DNA from: Halopseudomonas sabulinigri
Lineage (GTDB): Bacteria > Pseudomonadota > Gammaproteobacteria > Pseudomonadales > Pseudomonadaceae
DNA: 64,000 nucleotides
NCBI RefSeq assembly: GCF_900105255.1
Contig: NZ_LT629763.1
Span: forward strand, 3,792,001 to 3,856,000
Direction: 5' to 3'
Shown: positions 43,677 to 54,332 of the stretch, piece after piece
Layout: every line of letters begins with the position of its first letter
Numbering within the stretch: the first letter of the stretch is position 1
Notes under the pieces: generated by a model
The model's input: only the letters and a program-made list of their open reading frames with translations
Databases searched by the model: none
Told to the model about the DNA's origin: nothing
Position numbers and translations under genes: made by a program

Positions 43677-44900
43677 ATGGCTTCTTTTGAGGGTATCAAG
43701 CGGGTTGGCGTTATTGGTGCAGGCACCATGGGTCGCGGTATCGTGATGAACTTCGTGAACGCGGGTTACCCCGTTACCTGGCTCGACGTTAACGCCGAGA
43801 TGCTGGAAAAGGGGCTGGTCGATATCGCCAGCGTGTACAAGCGCTCGGTTGCCCAGGAGCGTTTTGACGACGCCGAAGCGCAGGCCCGCATCGCGCGCAT
43901 CAGCACTACCCAGGAATACGCCGATCTGGCCGAGATGGACCTGGTAGTTGAAGCGGTCTACGAAAACATGGATCTGAAGAAGAAGATCTTCGCCGAGCTG
44001 GACAAGGCGGTACAGCCCTCCGCCATTCTGGCCACCAATACGTCTTACCTGGATATCGACGAGATTGCCTCGGCAACCCAGCGCCCGACTCAGGTCCTGG
44101 GCCTGCACTTCTTCAGCCCGGCACACATCATGAAGCTGCTGGAAGTGGTCCGTGGCAAAGCCACGGCTCAGGACGTCATGGACGCCTGTCTCGCGGTCGG
44201 CAAGAAGATCGGCAAGGAAGCGGTTCTGGCCGGTAACTGCCACGGCTTTATCGGCAACCGCATGCTGGAGAAATACTCGCGCCAGTCGCGTGAAGTCGTG
44301 CTGGAAGGCTCCACCCCCTGGGAAGTTGATCAGGCGCTGCAGGGCTTTGGCATGGCGATGGGCCCTTATCGCATGTACGACGTAGTGGGTGTGGATCTGG
44401 GCTGGCGCTCACGTCAGCTGGCGGGCGTCGGCCGCGGCGAGCCGATTGTCTGGCTGGACAACAAGCTGTGTGAAATGGAGCGTTTCGGTCAGAAGAGCGG
44501 CCACGGCTTCTACAAGTACGAAGCGGGCAGCCGTCAGGCAATCCACGATCCGGAAACCGACATGATGGCGCGTGAAGTGGCCGAAGAAGCCGGTTACACC
44601 GCGCGTGATGTGTCTGCCGACGAGATCGTTACCCGCTGCATTCTGGCACTGGTAAACGAAGGGGCGCGCATTCTGGACGAAGGTTACGCCGAGTCTGCCG
44701 AGGATATCGACCGTGTTTACCGCTTCGGTTACGGCTTCCCGGCCGAGCGCGGTGGCCCGATGGCGTATGCCGACAGCCTAGGTCTGGACAAAGTGCTGGC
44801 CGACATTCGCGCGCTGGAAGCGGAGCGTGGCGAGTTCTGGAAGCCTGCTGCCGGCCTGGTCAAGCTCGCAGAAGCGGGTGGACGCTTCACCAAGGCCTGA
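43677..44900 (+). CDS. 3-Hydroxyacyl-CoA dehydrogenase
   Basis: The 407-residue NAD enzyme has an N-terminal Rossmann domain (VGVIGAGTMGRGIVMNFVNAGY), the catalytic region HFFSPAHIMKLLEVVRG, then two 3HCDH C-terminal domains: GNCHGFIGNRMLEKYSRQ, which keeps the family Asn, and MILALVNEGARILDEG-like RCILALVNEGARILDEG. The second C-terminal copy makes it longer than the roughly 280-residue family and resembles the dehydrogenase half of FadB. No hydratase gene adjoins it. GGAGGT precedes the ATG and a terminator follows, so it is a single-gene unit. Confidence 0.93.
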   Translation: MASFEGIKRVGVIGAGTMGRGIVMNFVNAGYPVTWLDVNAEMLEKGLVDIASVYKRSVAQERFDDAEAQARIARISTTQEYADLAEMDLVVEAVYENMDLKKKIFAELDKAVQPSAILATNTSYLDIDEIASATQRPTQVLGLHFFSPAHIMKLLEVVRGKATAQDVMDACLAVGKKIGKEAVLAGNCHGFIGNRMLEKYSRQSREVVLEGSTPWEVDQALQGFGMAMGPYRMYDVVGVDLGWRSRQLAGVGRGEPIVWLDNKLCEMERFGQKSGHGFYKYEAGSRQAIHDPETDMMAREVAEEAGYTARDVSADEIVTRCILALVNEGARILDEGYAESAEDIDRVYRFGYGFPAERGGPMAYADSLGLDKVLADIRALEAERGEFWKPAAGLVKLAEAGGRFTKA

Positions 44901-44911
44901 TTTCAGGTCTG

Positions 44912-44950
44912 AAAAAACCGCATCGGGTTAAATCCTGATGCGGTTTTTTT
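44912..44950 (+). terminator. Rho-independent terminator after the dehydrogenase gene
   Basis: AAAAAACCGCATC pairs with GATGCGGTTTTTT, with seven T residues at the 3' side. It lies 11 bp after the stop and can also serve the convergent DUF3108 gene. Confidence 0.95.
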
Positions 44951-44984
44951 GTGCCTGCGGTTTGGGCGTCTGACGGCGGCGTGG

Positions 44985-45740
44985 CTAGTCAGTTTTGACC
45001 GGCGTGCCAACCACGTTCTGGCCGTCCACGGTGGCTTCCTTCAGCATGATCTGATAGTGCTGGCCGTCGGTTTCGATCTGGCTCAGACGCACCAGCAGGT
45101 AATTCCAGTCCTTGGCGAACCAGAGGGTGGTTTCGCGCTTGGCATCGGGCTCACGCACACGCTCCACTTCCACGGCATCAAACTGGCCGACACGGGTGGT
45201 CACCCGGTCTTCTCCCACTACGTGAAAGTGGTAGTCCTCGATCTCGTCACCATCGACCACGCGATAATGCATGTCTGTCTTGCCGGCCATCAGATCCTGC
45301 TGCAGGGCCAACTGGTAGGTGGTCTTGTCGAGCAGGTTTGGCTCGGTGGGCAGCTCAAAGGCTTCTTCCTTGTAGGTCCCGCTGACCAAGCCGTTATCCC
45401 AGTCAAAGCGCTGCTGGATTTCCTTGCCGCTGCCAAGGCCTTTGCGCTCGTAGTGGTAGCTCAGCGGTTGGATCACACCGTCCTGCTGGCGCAGTGTGCT
45501 CTGTTCAACCAGTTTGGCGACAAACATGCTGGCGGTGAAAGATAGGTTCCAGGTGCCGTCGGCGTTGGCCTCCAAACTGTGCAGTGCTTCGCCGTTGACC
45601 GGGATGCGCTTCATGTCGGCGGCGTAGCTGGCGCTGAAGGGAACCAGCGGTGCGGCGCTGGCAAAACTGGCGCTCAGGGTCAGCGCAAGGCCGAGCAGTG
45701 AGCGGGTGAGGCGGCGTGAAAAAGCGGGGCTCTGATGCAT
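44985..45740 (-). CDS. DUF3108 family periplasmic protein
   Basis: The 251-residue protein has a signal peptide (LLGLALTLSASFASA, cut near APL) and a DUF3108 beta-rich body, with FSASYAADMKRIPVNGEA, YHYERKGLGSGKEIQQRFDWD and ETTLWFAKDWNYLLVRLSQ. The function is not established; it lies beside purMN, as in P. aeruginosa. The start ATG is 10 bp after the purN stop; a TTG nine codons earlier overlaps purN. Confidence 0.87.
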   Translation of the reverse strand: MHQSPAFSRRLTRSLLGLALTLSASFASAAPLVPFSASYAADMKRIPVNGEALHSLEANADGTWNLSFTASMFVAKLVEQSTLRQQDGVIQPLSYHYERKGLGSGKEIQQRFDWDNGLVSGTYKEEAFELPTEPNLLDKTTYQLALQQDLMAGKTDMHYRVVDGDEIEDYHFHVVGEDRVTTRVGQFDAVEVERVREPDAKRETTLWFAKDWNYLLVRLSQIETDGQHYQIMLKEATVDGQNVVGTPVKTD

Positions 45741-45750
45741 CAGTGTCGTC

Positions 45751-46410
45751 TCATATGCCGGATTCAAGGTCTTCCAGTCTTAGTCCACTGGGTGGAATTG
45801 GGCTGCCATCAAGGCACGCCCGGTCATTATCGAGTTGCAGACGACCGGCCGCGAACCAGCGGGCAGCCAGCGGAAACAGGCGGTATTCCAGTTGCTGCAC
45901 CTGCGCGGCGAGGCTGGCAGCGTCGTCATCGGGTATGATTTTTACTCGTCCCTGCACGATCAGCGGCCCGCCATCCAGCTCTTCGGTAACAAAGTGCACG
46001 GTTGCACCGTGTTCCAGGTCACCCTCGTCCAGCGCGCGCTGGTGGGTCTGCAAACCTTTGTGCTTGGGCAACAGCGATGGATGAATGTTCAATAAGCGGC
46101 CGCGATAATGTTTGACGAAGTCAGCGGTCAGAATACGCATGAAACCGGCCAGCAGCACCAGGTCTGGCGAGAAGGTATCAATCGCACCCATCAGCGCCTG
46201 ATCAAAGGATTCGCGGTCGGCAAAATCACGATGGCTCAGTACCCGCGTGGCAATGCCGGCGCTGGCCGCGCGTTGCAGCCCGTAGGCATCTGCCTTGTTG
46301 GCGACCACCCCGACGATGCTCGCCAGGGCGCTCTGTCCAGCCAGGTCGTCAATCAGTGCCTGCAGGTTGGTGCCCGATCCGGAGATCAGTACCACAATAC
46401 GGCAGCTCAC
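45751..46410 (-). CDS. purN: Phosphoribosylglycinamide formyltransferase
   Basis: PurN formylates GAR with 10-formyltetrahydrofolate in purine synthesis. The 219-residue protein shows VVLISGSGTNLQALID, LAGFMRILTADFVKHY, NIHPSLLPKHKGLQTHQRAL and EELDGGPLIVQ, which hold the catalytic Asn, His and Asp. The natural start is a GTG (VSCRIVVL) 4 bp after the purM stop; no ATG fits. The two genes form a purM-purN operon. Confidence 0.95.
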   Translation of the reverse strand: MSCRIVVLISGSGTNLQALIDDLAGQSALASIVGVVANKADAYGLQRAASAGIATRVLSHRDFADRESFDQALMGAIDTFSPDLVLLAGFMRILTADFVKHYRGRLLNIHPSLLPKHKGLQTHQRALDEGDLEHGATVHFVTEELDGGPLIVQGRVKIIPDDDAASLAAQVQQLEYRLFPLAARWFAAGRLQLDNDRACLDGSPIPPSGLRLEDLESGI

Positions 46411-46414
46411 CGGT

Positions 46415-47479
46415 TCAGTTACCGCGCTGCAGTACGACGGCTTCGTCGCCCTCGTTACCGGCTTCGATGCGACCGATGATCCAGGGTTGCTCGCCAGCAT
46501 CGCGCAGCACCTTGAGCGCCTCTTCAGCGGCCTCGGCGGCGACACAGATGACCATGCCTACGCCACAGTTGAGCACGCGGTGCATTTCGGTTTCGTCCAC
46601 ATTGCCTTGCTCCTGCAGCCAGTTGAACACGGCAGGGCGCTGCCAGCTGTCCAGATCAATGCAGGCGCGGCTATCGGCGGGCAGCACGCGAGGAATGTTT
46701 TCCAGCAGACCGCCGCCGGTAATGTGGGCCATGGCTTTGACGCTGCCGGTTTGCTTGATCAACTGCAGCAAGGCCTTGACGTAAATGCGGGTGGGCGCCA
46801 TCAGCAACTCGCTCAGTGGCTTGCCGTCGAGGCTGGTGCTGTTGATGTCTACGCCGGCGACTTCAATGATCTTGCGGATCAGTGAATAACCGTTGGAGTG
46901 TGGGCCGGAGGAGGGCAGGGCGATCAGGGTATCGCCGGCGGCTACCTTGCTGCCGTCGATGATGTCAGCTTTTTCCACCACGCCGACGCAGAAGCCGGCG
47001 AGGTCGTAGTCTTCGCCTTCATACATGCCGGGCATTTCGGCGGTTTCGCCGCCAACCAGGGCACAGCCGGCCAGCTCGCAACCCGCGCCGATGCCGGTGA
47101 CCACCTGGGCGGCGATGTCGATGTTCAGCTTGCCGGTGGCGTAGTAGTCGAGGAAGAACAGCGGTTCGGCGCCACAGACGATCAGGTCATTGACGCACAT
47201 GGCGACCAAGTCGATGCCGATGCTGTCGTGAATGCCAAGGTCCATGGCGACCCGCAGCTTGGTGCCTACCCCGTCGGTGCCGGATACCAGAACCGGCTGC
47301 TTGTAACCCTCGGGAATCTCGCACAGGGCGCCAAAACCACCCAGGCCGCCCATGACTTCGGGGCGAGCAGTGCGCTTGGCCACGTGTTTGATGCGATCAA
47401 CCAGCGCATTGCCGGCAGCGATATCTACGCCGGCATCTTTGTAGCTGATAGAGGGTTTGGACGGCGTCTGGCTGCTCAT
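46415..47479 (-). CDS. purM: Phosphoribosylformylglycinamidine cyclo-ligase
   Basis: PurM closes the imidazole ring of AIR in purine synthesis. The 354-residue protein has [71 protein letters not shown], and [14 protein letters not shown]. It is first in an operon with purN; the DUF3108 gene may be last. A control region of about 234 bp separates it from the divergent DUF2066 gene; I see no gene in that gap. Confidence 0.97.
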   Translation of the reverse strand: MSSQTPSKPSISYKDAGVDIAAGNALVDRIKHVAKRTARPEVMGGLGGFGALCEIPEGYKQPVLVSGTDGVGTKLRVAMDLGIHDSIGIDLVAMCVNDLIVCGAEPLFFLDYYATGKLNIDIAAQVVTGIGAGCELAGCALVGGETAEMPGMYEGEDYDLAGFCVGVVEKADIIDGSKVAAGDTLIALPSSGPHSNGYSLIRKIIEVAGVDINSTSLDGKPLSELLMAPTRIYVKALLQLIKQTGSVKAMAHITGGGLLENIPRVLPADSRACIDLDSWQRPAVFNWLQEQGNVDETEMHRVLNCGVGMVICVAAEAAEEALKVLRDAGEQPWIIGRIEAGNEGDEAVVLQRGN

Positions 47480-47713
47480 GGCGTGGTCTCAAGCTGTGCA
47501 AAAAAAAGTGGCCAAGGCGGGTGCTGCCGCCTTCTGGTCGGGATAGCGCGCTAGTTTAGCAATTCATGCTGATCAGAGCCATGCCGACGCAACTTTCTGC
47601 GCCGCGGTTGCCGCCTTCACAAGGCTTGTTTAATGTAGGTGCTTAATTCCTGCGGGCGCGTTGCTTGCCGGCACATTGTCACTCTGATTTGTCACCCTGA
47701 TGGACGTCTACCC

Positions 47714-48871
47714 ATGCCGCTGTTGCGACCGCTTCTGTTTGCCCTGTTGTTTGCCCTGCCACTGACCTCTCGCGCTGCGGTGCTGGAAGCGCTGTATCAG
47801 GTAAATGTGCCGCCGGCCGAGGGCGCGCAGCAGGCGGTACAGCTGGATACGGCCACCCGAATCATGTTGCAGCGCCTGGCCGGTAGCGAGGTGAAGCTGG
47901 ATAAGGGGCCACTGGCTGCGGTAATGGCCGAACCCAGCAGCGTGACACGGCGCATCGGTGCGCTGGATGAGGCCGGCGGCATGCAGGTTGAGTTTGATCC
48001 GCTGTTGCTGCGCGATGCGCTCGCCAAGGCGGATGTGCCGATGCTGGGGCGTAATCGCCCGGGCATTCTGGTCTGGGCGGTTGAGTCGACCACGCTGGGT
48101 GATGACTTTCTGCTGCCCGGTAGCGAGCTGGGGCAGGCACTACGGGCAGCCGCGAACTACCGGGGGGTCGCATTGATGCAGCCCCTGGCCGATCTGCAGG
48201 ATCGCACCAGCGTCGGCGAGTCGGACGTGCTGAAGGCGGATCAGGCGGTGTTGCAGCAGGCTGCTGAACGCTACGCCGCCGAGGGTATGCTGGCGCTGCA
48301 GGCGAGTCAGCAGGGCAGCGTTTGGGCGTTGCAGTGGACCTTTTGGCTGAATGACAAGCAGGCAACCGGCAAGGCGCAGTCGGATAATCCGCGCGAAGCG
48401 GCGGACCAATTGATGCAGGCGCTGGCCGATGCGGTGTTTGCCCAATACGCGGTGACCAGTGTGCCTGGCGATCAGGTAACCGGCTGGCGTCTGCATATCC
48501 GCGGTGTAAATGGTCTTGACCAGTTCTCGCGGTTGCAGCGCATGTTACAGCAGATGGGTACCCAGTCTGTGCCGCAGCTGGTCTCTATGCGCGGCGATGA
48601 GGTGATTTTTACCTTTGATTTTCCGGGTGATGAGGCGCAGTTGCAGCGCATGCTGATGCTCGATCAGCGCTTGGTTCCGGCCGAGCCTCCGGCAGAGCCG
48701 ACACCCGCAGTGGCCGCGTCGGGAGCGGACACCGCCGTCGAGCCGGGCGGTACAGAGGACCCGGCGACCTCGGCGAACACCGCTGCAGATCCGGCCCCGG
48801 CGGCAGCGGAACCAATAGTGCCAGCTGCGCCGCAGGACAAGCGCAAGTCACTTTACTACCGCTGGCGATAG
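47714..48871 (+). CDS. DUF2066 family secreted protein
   Basis: The 385-residue protein has a signal peptide (LLFALLFALPLTSRA) and the DUF2066 body, with LYQVNVPPAEGAQQAVQLDTATRIMLQRLAGSEV at the N-terminus and QQMGTQSVPQLVSMRGDEVIFTFDF near residue 300. The C-terminal 60 residues are a Pro/Ala-rich tail ending DKRKSLYYRWR. The function is unknown. The order purM, DUF2066, PerM-like, hda is kept in P. aeruginosa. Confidence 0.85.
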   Translation: MPLLRPLLFALLFALPLTSRAAVLEALYQVNVPPAEGAQQAVQLDTATRIMLQRLAGSEVKLDKGPLAAVMAEPSSVTRRIGALDEAGGMQVEFDPLLLRDALAKADVPMLGRNRPGILVWAVESTTLGDDFLLPGSELGQALRAAANYRGVALMQPLADLQDRTSVGESDVLKADQAVLQQAAERYAAEGMLALQASQQGSVWALQWTFWLNDKQATGKAQSDNPREAADQLMQALADAVFAQYAVTSVPGDQVTGWRLHIRGVNGLDQFSRLQRMLQQMGTQSVPQLVSMRGDEVIFTFDFPGDEAQLQRMLMLDQRLVPAEPPAEPTPAVAASGADTAVEPGGTEDPATSANTAADPAPAAAEPIVPAAPQDKRKSLYYRWR

Positions 48872-49019
48872 GTTATTCTGCCGGGCAAGAGGCTCGGCAT
48901 TCGCCGCTCAGGCCTGTACCAGAGGGCCGAGATGCTGACCCTTCTGACAATGCTGTCTTCATGTGCCAGGCGCCCGCGCGGCTGAACGGGTGCGGCTACA
49001 CGCTAAGGATGGATGCAAA

Positions 49020-50129
49020 ATGACATCGGATTACCGCTGGTACTGGGCCGCTGGTTTCGTGCTGCTGATGACGCTGGTTTACTTCCTGCAGCCGATTCTG
49101 TCGCCGTTTCTCATTGGTATGCTGCTGGCTTATCTTGGTGATCCGCTGGTGGATCGCCTTGAGACTCACGGGCTGTCGCGCACCCTCGGGGTGGTGGTGG
49201 TGTTTGCGGTCGCCAGCAGTATTCTGGTGATCGCGCTGATTATTCTGATACCCATGCTGGGGCATCAGATCGAAACCCTGCGTGAAAATGTTCCCGCGAT
49301 GATCGACTGGTTTCATAACCGAGCGCTGCCCTGGGTAGAGGCGAAACTGGGTATCGCGGTCAGCGAGTTCCGCCTTGATGCTGTACGTGAGGGCCTGAAA
49401 GAGCACCTGGGTCAGACCACCAGCGTGGTTGCGGCGGTGATCGCCAAGGCGACCAAATCCACTATGGCGCTAATGACACTGGCGGCCAACCTGGTGATGA
49501 TCCCGGTCGTCAGTTTTTACCTGCTACGCGACTGGGACCTGATCGTTGCGCGCTGCCGCGACATGATTCCCCGCCACCATGAGCCTTTGGTCGCCAAGCT
49601 GATGCACGACTGCGATGAGGTGTTGGGTGCCTTCATCCGCGGGCAGCTGCTGGTCATGGGTTGCCTGGGCGTCATTTACTGGCTGGGGCTGTGGATGGTT
49701 GGGCTGGAATTGGCGTTGTTGATTGGTCTGCTGGCAGGGCTCGCCAGCATAGTGCCTTACCTGGGTTTCTTTGTGGGCATTGTTGCTGCTCTGTTGGCGG
49801 CCGTTTTTCAGTTCGGCGATCTGTTCCACTTGATTGCTGTGGTTGCCGTGTTCAGCGTTGGCCAAATGATAGAGGGTATGGTGCTGACGCCGCTGCTGGT
49901 GGGTGACCGCATTGGCTTGCACCCGGTGGCGGTAATCTTCGCCATCCTCGCCGGCGGGCAACTCTTTGGTTTTGTTGGTATCCTGCTGGCCTTGCCGCTG
50001 GCTGCCGTGATTATGGTGCTGCTGCGGTACTTTTATCAGCGCTATCGTGAGTCTGCTGCCTACGGCAAGCCCCTGGTGGCAGCGGATGTGAATGACGCAG
50101 TCGAGTCGAATGAGGTGGAAGAGAAGTAA
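49020..50129 (+). CDS. AI-2E/PerM-family inner-membrane transporter
   Basis: The 369-residue protein has about eight membrane segments, with the family motifs FLQPILSPFLIGMLLAYLGDPLVDRLE, a central soluble segment of about 100 residues and GLWMVGLELALLIGLLAGLASIVPYLGFFVGIV. Members act as exporters or sodium/proton antiporters; the substrate is unknown. Its stop overlaps the hda start (TAATG), so they are translationally coupled. Confidence 0.9.
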   Translation: MTSDYRWYWAAGFVLLMTLVYFLQPILSPFLIGMLLAYLGDPLVDRLETHGLSRTLGVVVVFAVASSILVIALIILIPMLGHQIETLRENVPAMIDWFHNRALPWVEAKLGIAVSEFRLDAVREGLKEHLGQTTSVVAAVIAKATKSTMALMTLAANLVMIPVVSFYLLRDWDLIVARCRDMIPRHHEPLVAKLMHDCDEVLGAFIRGQLLVMGCLGVIYWLGLWMVGLELALLIGLLAGLASIVPYLGFFVGIVAALLAAVFQFGDLFHLIAVVAVFSVGQMIEGMVLTPLLVGDRIGLHPVAVIFAILAGGQLFGFVGILLALPLAAVIMVLLRYFYQRYRESAAYGKPLVAADVNDAVESNEVEEK

Positions 50130-50842
50130 TGGCAGGCGGGCAACCGATACAGCTACCGCTGGGCATCAAGCTGCGCGACGAAGCGACATTCGCCAATTAC
50201 TTTCACGGGCCGAATGATGCGGTGGTTGCCGCCGTGCGCGACTTTGCCGATTTGCAGCTCGCGCCGCAGGACAGTTGCCTATACCTCTGGGGCACTGAGG
50301 GTTCCGGCCGTTCACACTTGCTGCAGGCCGCCTGTCACGCAGTGGCCGATACTGGCGGGTTGGCCATGTACCTCCCGCTGGATGAGCTGGCGGAGGAGTC
50401 GCCGGCACTGCTCGATGGCATGGAGTCGGTCGAGCTGCTGTGCCTTGATCAGTTGGATGCCGTGGCGGGCGTGTCGGCCTGGGAAGAGGCGCTGTTTCAT
50501 CTGTATAACCGCTTGCGTGAGCAGGGCGGGCGCCTGTTGATTGCGGCGGGTGCCGCGCCGCGCGCACTGGATATTGGCCTGCCTGATCTGGTCTCCCGCC
50601 TGGGTTGGGGCTTGGTTTTTCAGCTGCAAGCGCTGGATGATCAGGGTAAGCAGGAGGTGTTGAAGCTGCGCGCAGCGCAGCGCGGACTGCAACTCAGCGA
50701 TGAGGTGGCGCGTTATATTCTCAGCCGTGGTGCACGGGGCATGGTTGAACTCTTTGCCGCGCTGGAGCGGCTGGATCAGGCTTCTTTGCAGGCCCAGCAT
50801 CGTTTGACGATTCCTTTCGTCAAACGCGAGATGGGCTGGTAG
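50129..50842 (+). CDS. hda: DnaA regulatory inactivator Hda
   Basis: Hda with the sliding clamp triggers ATP hydrolysis on DnaA and prevents over-initiation. The 237-residue protein is a short AAA+ domain. The start QPIQLPLGIKLRDEATFANYF holds the clamp-binding QxxLPL motif. The P-loop reads GTEGSGRSHLLQAA, with Arg in place of Lys as is usual in Hda. It overlaps the transporter gene by one base and ends 1 bp before the convergent DUF2069 gene. Confidence 0.93.
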   Translation: MAGGQPIQLPLGIKLRDEATFANYFHGPNDAVVAAVRDFADLQLAPQDSCLYLWGTEGSGRSHLLQAACHAVADTGGLAMYLPLDELAEESPALLDGMESVELLCLDQLDAVAGVSAWEEALFHLYNRLREQGGRLLIAAGAAPRALDIGLPDLVSRLGWGLVFQLQALDDQGKQEVLKLRAAQRGLQLSDEVARYILSRGARGMVELFAALERLDQASLQAQHRLTIPFVKREMGW

Positions 50843-50843
50843 G

Positions 50844-52220
<1,377 letters not shown>

Positions 52221-52324
52221 GCTTTTCTCCTTGGCGAGCGGGCCTGTTGCGTGAAGCTGGGTGGCCTAAGCGGATGATGGGGTTTATTCTAAGCGTTAAT
52301 GTACCGGGCTGTCAGGGAGCTTGA

Positions 52325-53593
52325 ATGCCGCGTCAACTGAATGTGTTCCTGCACTTTTGCCGCCATCTTTTGCGCCGCTTCAGTGAGGACCACTGTATCA
52401 AGAATGCGGCGGCGCTGACCTACACCACTCTGTTTGCCGTTGTACCGGTAATGACCGTGGCCTATGCCATGCTGGCTGCCATCCCGGCCTTCGATCAGGT
52501 GGGGGGTCAGGTGGAAGAGTTTATCTTCAATAACTTCGTCCCCTCCACTGGCGCGGCCCTGCGCGAATACCTCGGCGAATTCTCCAATCAGGCACGGCAA
52601 CTGACCGGGGTCGGGGTGGCGCTACTGATGGTGACGGCGCTGATGATGCTGGTAAATATCGAGAAAGCCTTCAATGCCATCTGGCACATCCGCCAGCCCC
52701 GCCGTGGGTTGTCGAGCTTTCTGCTGTACTGGGCAGTGCTGAGTTTGGGGCCGTTGCTGTTGGGCGCGGGTTTTGTGGTGAGTACCTACCTGGCGTCTAT
52801 CTCCTTTCTGCGTGAGGGTGTGGTCCTGGGGTATGCCTGGCAGGTCGTGTTGTACTGGCTGCCGCTGCTGCTCAGCATTGCCGCCTTTACTCTGCTGTTC
52901 GTCGCCGTACCCAACACCCGGGTGCCGCTGCGCCATGGGTTTATTGGCGGTTTACTGGTGGCGCTGTTGTTCGAAGGGGCCAAGGCTTGCTTTGCGCTTT
53001 ACGTCAAACTGTTCCCCGGTTATCAGCTGATCTACGGTGCCTTCGCCGCAGTACCCATCTTCCTGCTGTGGATTTATGTGAGTTGGATGATCATCCTGCT
53101 GGGTGCCGAGGTGGTCAGCAATATGGGTAGCGGGTCCGCGTGGCGTCGCCCTGAACACCCCTGGATGATCAACTTGCTGGTGGTGCTGCGCGTCTTTCTG
53201 CAAGCGCAGCGCGAAGGCAAACAGGTGGACATGGTGCGCGTCAACGACGCCGGCTGGACCCTGCATGAGGAGCAATGGGTGCGCTTGACCGAATGGCTAG
53301 AGGCCGAGCAGATCATTATCCGCACCCAGCAAGGCTGCTACGTGCTCTGTCGTGATCTGGCGACCCTGGAATTGTCCGCGTTGCTCGAGCGCATGCCAGA
53401 GCCAACGCTGACCAGTGAGCAATTGCCGGCGGCTGTGGTGGGGGCGGGTGAATGGTATCCGGCCTTCAGCGAAGCTCTGGCCGAGGCTGACGCGCAGCGG
53501 CGCACAGCGCTGCAGGGTAGCGTCAAGCATTGGCTGATAGACCCGCAGCCCGTGGTAAACACGCCGCAAAGAGCGGCCGATGGAGTGTCTTGA
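52325..53593 (+). CDS. YihY/BrkB-family inner-membrane protein
   Basis: The 422-residue protein matches YihY: ALTYTTLFAVVPVMTVAYAML, SSFLLYWAVLSLGPLLLG, YWLPLLLSIAAFTLLFVAVPNTRVPLRHGFIGGL and YQLIYGAFAAVPIFLLWIYVSWMIILLGAE. It has six membrane segments and a soluble C-terminal winged-helix-like tail. Older notes call such proteins RNase BN, but the true RNase BN is ElaC; no nuclease signature is seen here. The stop overlaps the next gene by TGATG. Confidence 0.88.
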   Translation: MPRQLNVFLHFCRHLLRRFSEDHCIKNAAALTYTTLFAVVPVMTVAYAMLAAIPAFDQVGGQVEEFIFNNFVPSTGAALREYLGEFSNQARQLTGVGVALLMVTALMMLVNIEKAFNAIWHIRQPRRGLSSFLLYWAVLSLGPLLLGAGFVVSTYLASISFLREGVVLGYAWQVVLYWLPLLLSIAAFTLLFVAVPNTRVPLRHGFIGGLLVALLFEGAKACFALYVKLFPGYQLIYGAFAAVPIFLLWIYVSWMIILLGAEVVSNMGSGSAWRRPEHPWMINLLVVLRVFLQAQREGKQVDMVRVNDAGWTLHEEQWVRLTEWLEAEQIIIRTQQGCYVLCRDLATLELSALLERMPEPTLTSEQLPAAVVGAGEWYPAFSEALAEADAQRRTALQGSVKHWLIDPQPVVNTPQRAADGVS

Positions 53594-54045
53594 TGGTGTA
53601 TGAGTGCCGCCGCCTATTGATCGCAACGCTGGCTTTTCTGCTGGCGGCTTGTGAGCCTGCCGGCTGGATTGATCAACATGGTAACCAGATAACCGACGAT
53701 GCCCTGCGTGGACAGCGGACGGTGGTGAACTATTGGGCGCAGTGGTGCGCGCCCTGCCGGCAGGAATTGCCAGAGCTGAATCGCCTGGCGCGGAGCTTTC
53801 CTGCGGTCAGGGTTATTGGCATCGACTTTGATGGCGCCACTGGCGATGCACTGTTGGCGGCCAGCGAGGAAATGGGTATCGAGTTTGCAGTGCTGGGACA
53901 CGATTTTGCCGAGTCCCGCGGTTTGGCCAAGCCTGAGGTACTACCCACCACCTATATTTTGGATGAGCAGGGGGCGTTGCTGCATACCTTGCACGGGCCT
54001 CAGCACTATGACGATATAGCGCCGCTTCTGGCGCCAGGCAGCTAA
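53593..54045 (+). CDS. Thioredoxin-like lipoprotein (TlpA/ResA family)
   Basis: The 150-residue protein has a lipoprotein signal (LAFLLAAC, Cys20) and a thioredoxin domain with the redox pair in WCAPC (Cys52, Cys55), then PEVLPTTYILDEQG, which holds the cis-Pro. It should act in the periplasm, tethered to a membrane, perhaps in cytochrome c maturation or thiol repair. It is translationally coupled to the YihY gene (TGATG) and followed by acylphosphatase. Confidence 0.92.
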   Translation: MVYECRRLLIATLAFLLAACEPAGWIDQHGNQITDDALRGQRTVVNYWAQWCAPCRQELPELNRLARSFPAVRVIGIDFDGATGDALLAASEEMGIEFAVLGHDFAESRGLAKPEVLPTTYILDEQGALLHTLHGPQHYDDIAPLLAPGS

Positions 54046-54053
54046 TCAGTGAG

Positions 54054-54332
54054 GTGAGTGTGAGTAGAATCTGCGTGCAGGTCGAGGTGACGGGCAAGGT
54101 GCAAAGCGTTGGTTTTCGTCAGGCAACGGTGCGTCAAGCTACCCGCCTGTTGGTCGATGGTTGGGTACGCAATCAGCCCGACGGCAGCGTCAGCGCACTG
54201 CTCTGCGGTGAGTCCGAGGCGGTGGAAGCAATGGTCTCCTGGCTGCGCCAGGGGCCAGGCAGTGCGCAGGTAGAAGGAGTCACGGTGAGTGCCTGTGCCT
54301 GGCAGGATATTGCCGGCTTCGTCCAGCTGTGA
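54054..54332 (+). CDS. Acylphosphatase
   Basis: The 92-residue enzyme hydrolyses acyl phosphates. The family motif QSVGFRQATVRQAT holds catalytic Arg22 and RNQPDGSV holds Asn40. Length is typical. Two GTG codons lie in tandem at the start and I kept the first. It ends exactly where the convergent transglycosylase gene ends. Confidence 0.92.
   Translation: MSVSRICVQVEVTGKVQSVGFRQATVRQATRLLVDGWVRNQPDGSVSALLCGESEAVEAMVSWLRQGPGSAQVEGVTVSACAWQDIAGFVQL

Noticed and set aside
52325..53593. RNase BN annotation of the YihY gene
   Set aside because: The family was misnamed; the sequence shows a polytopic membrane protein without nuclease motifs.
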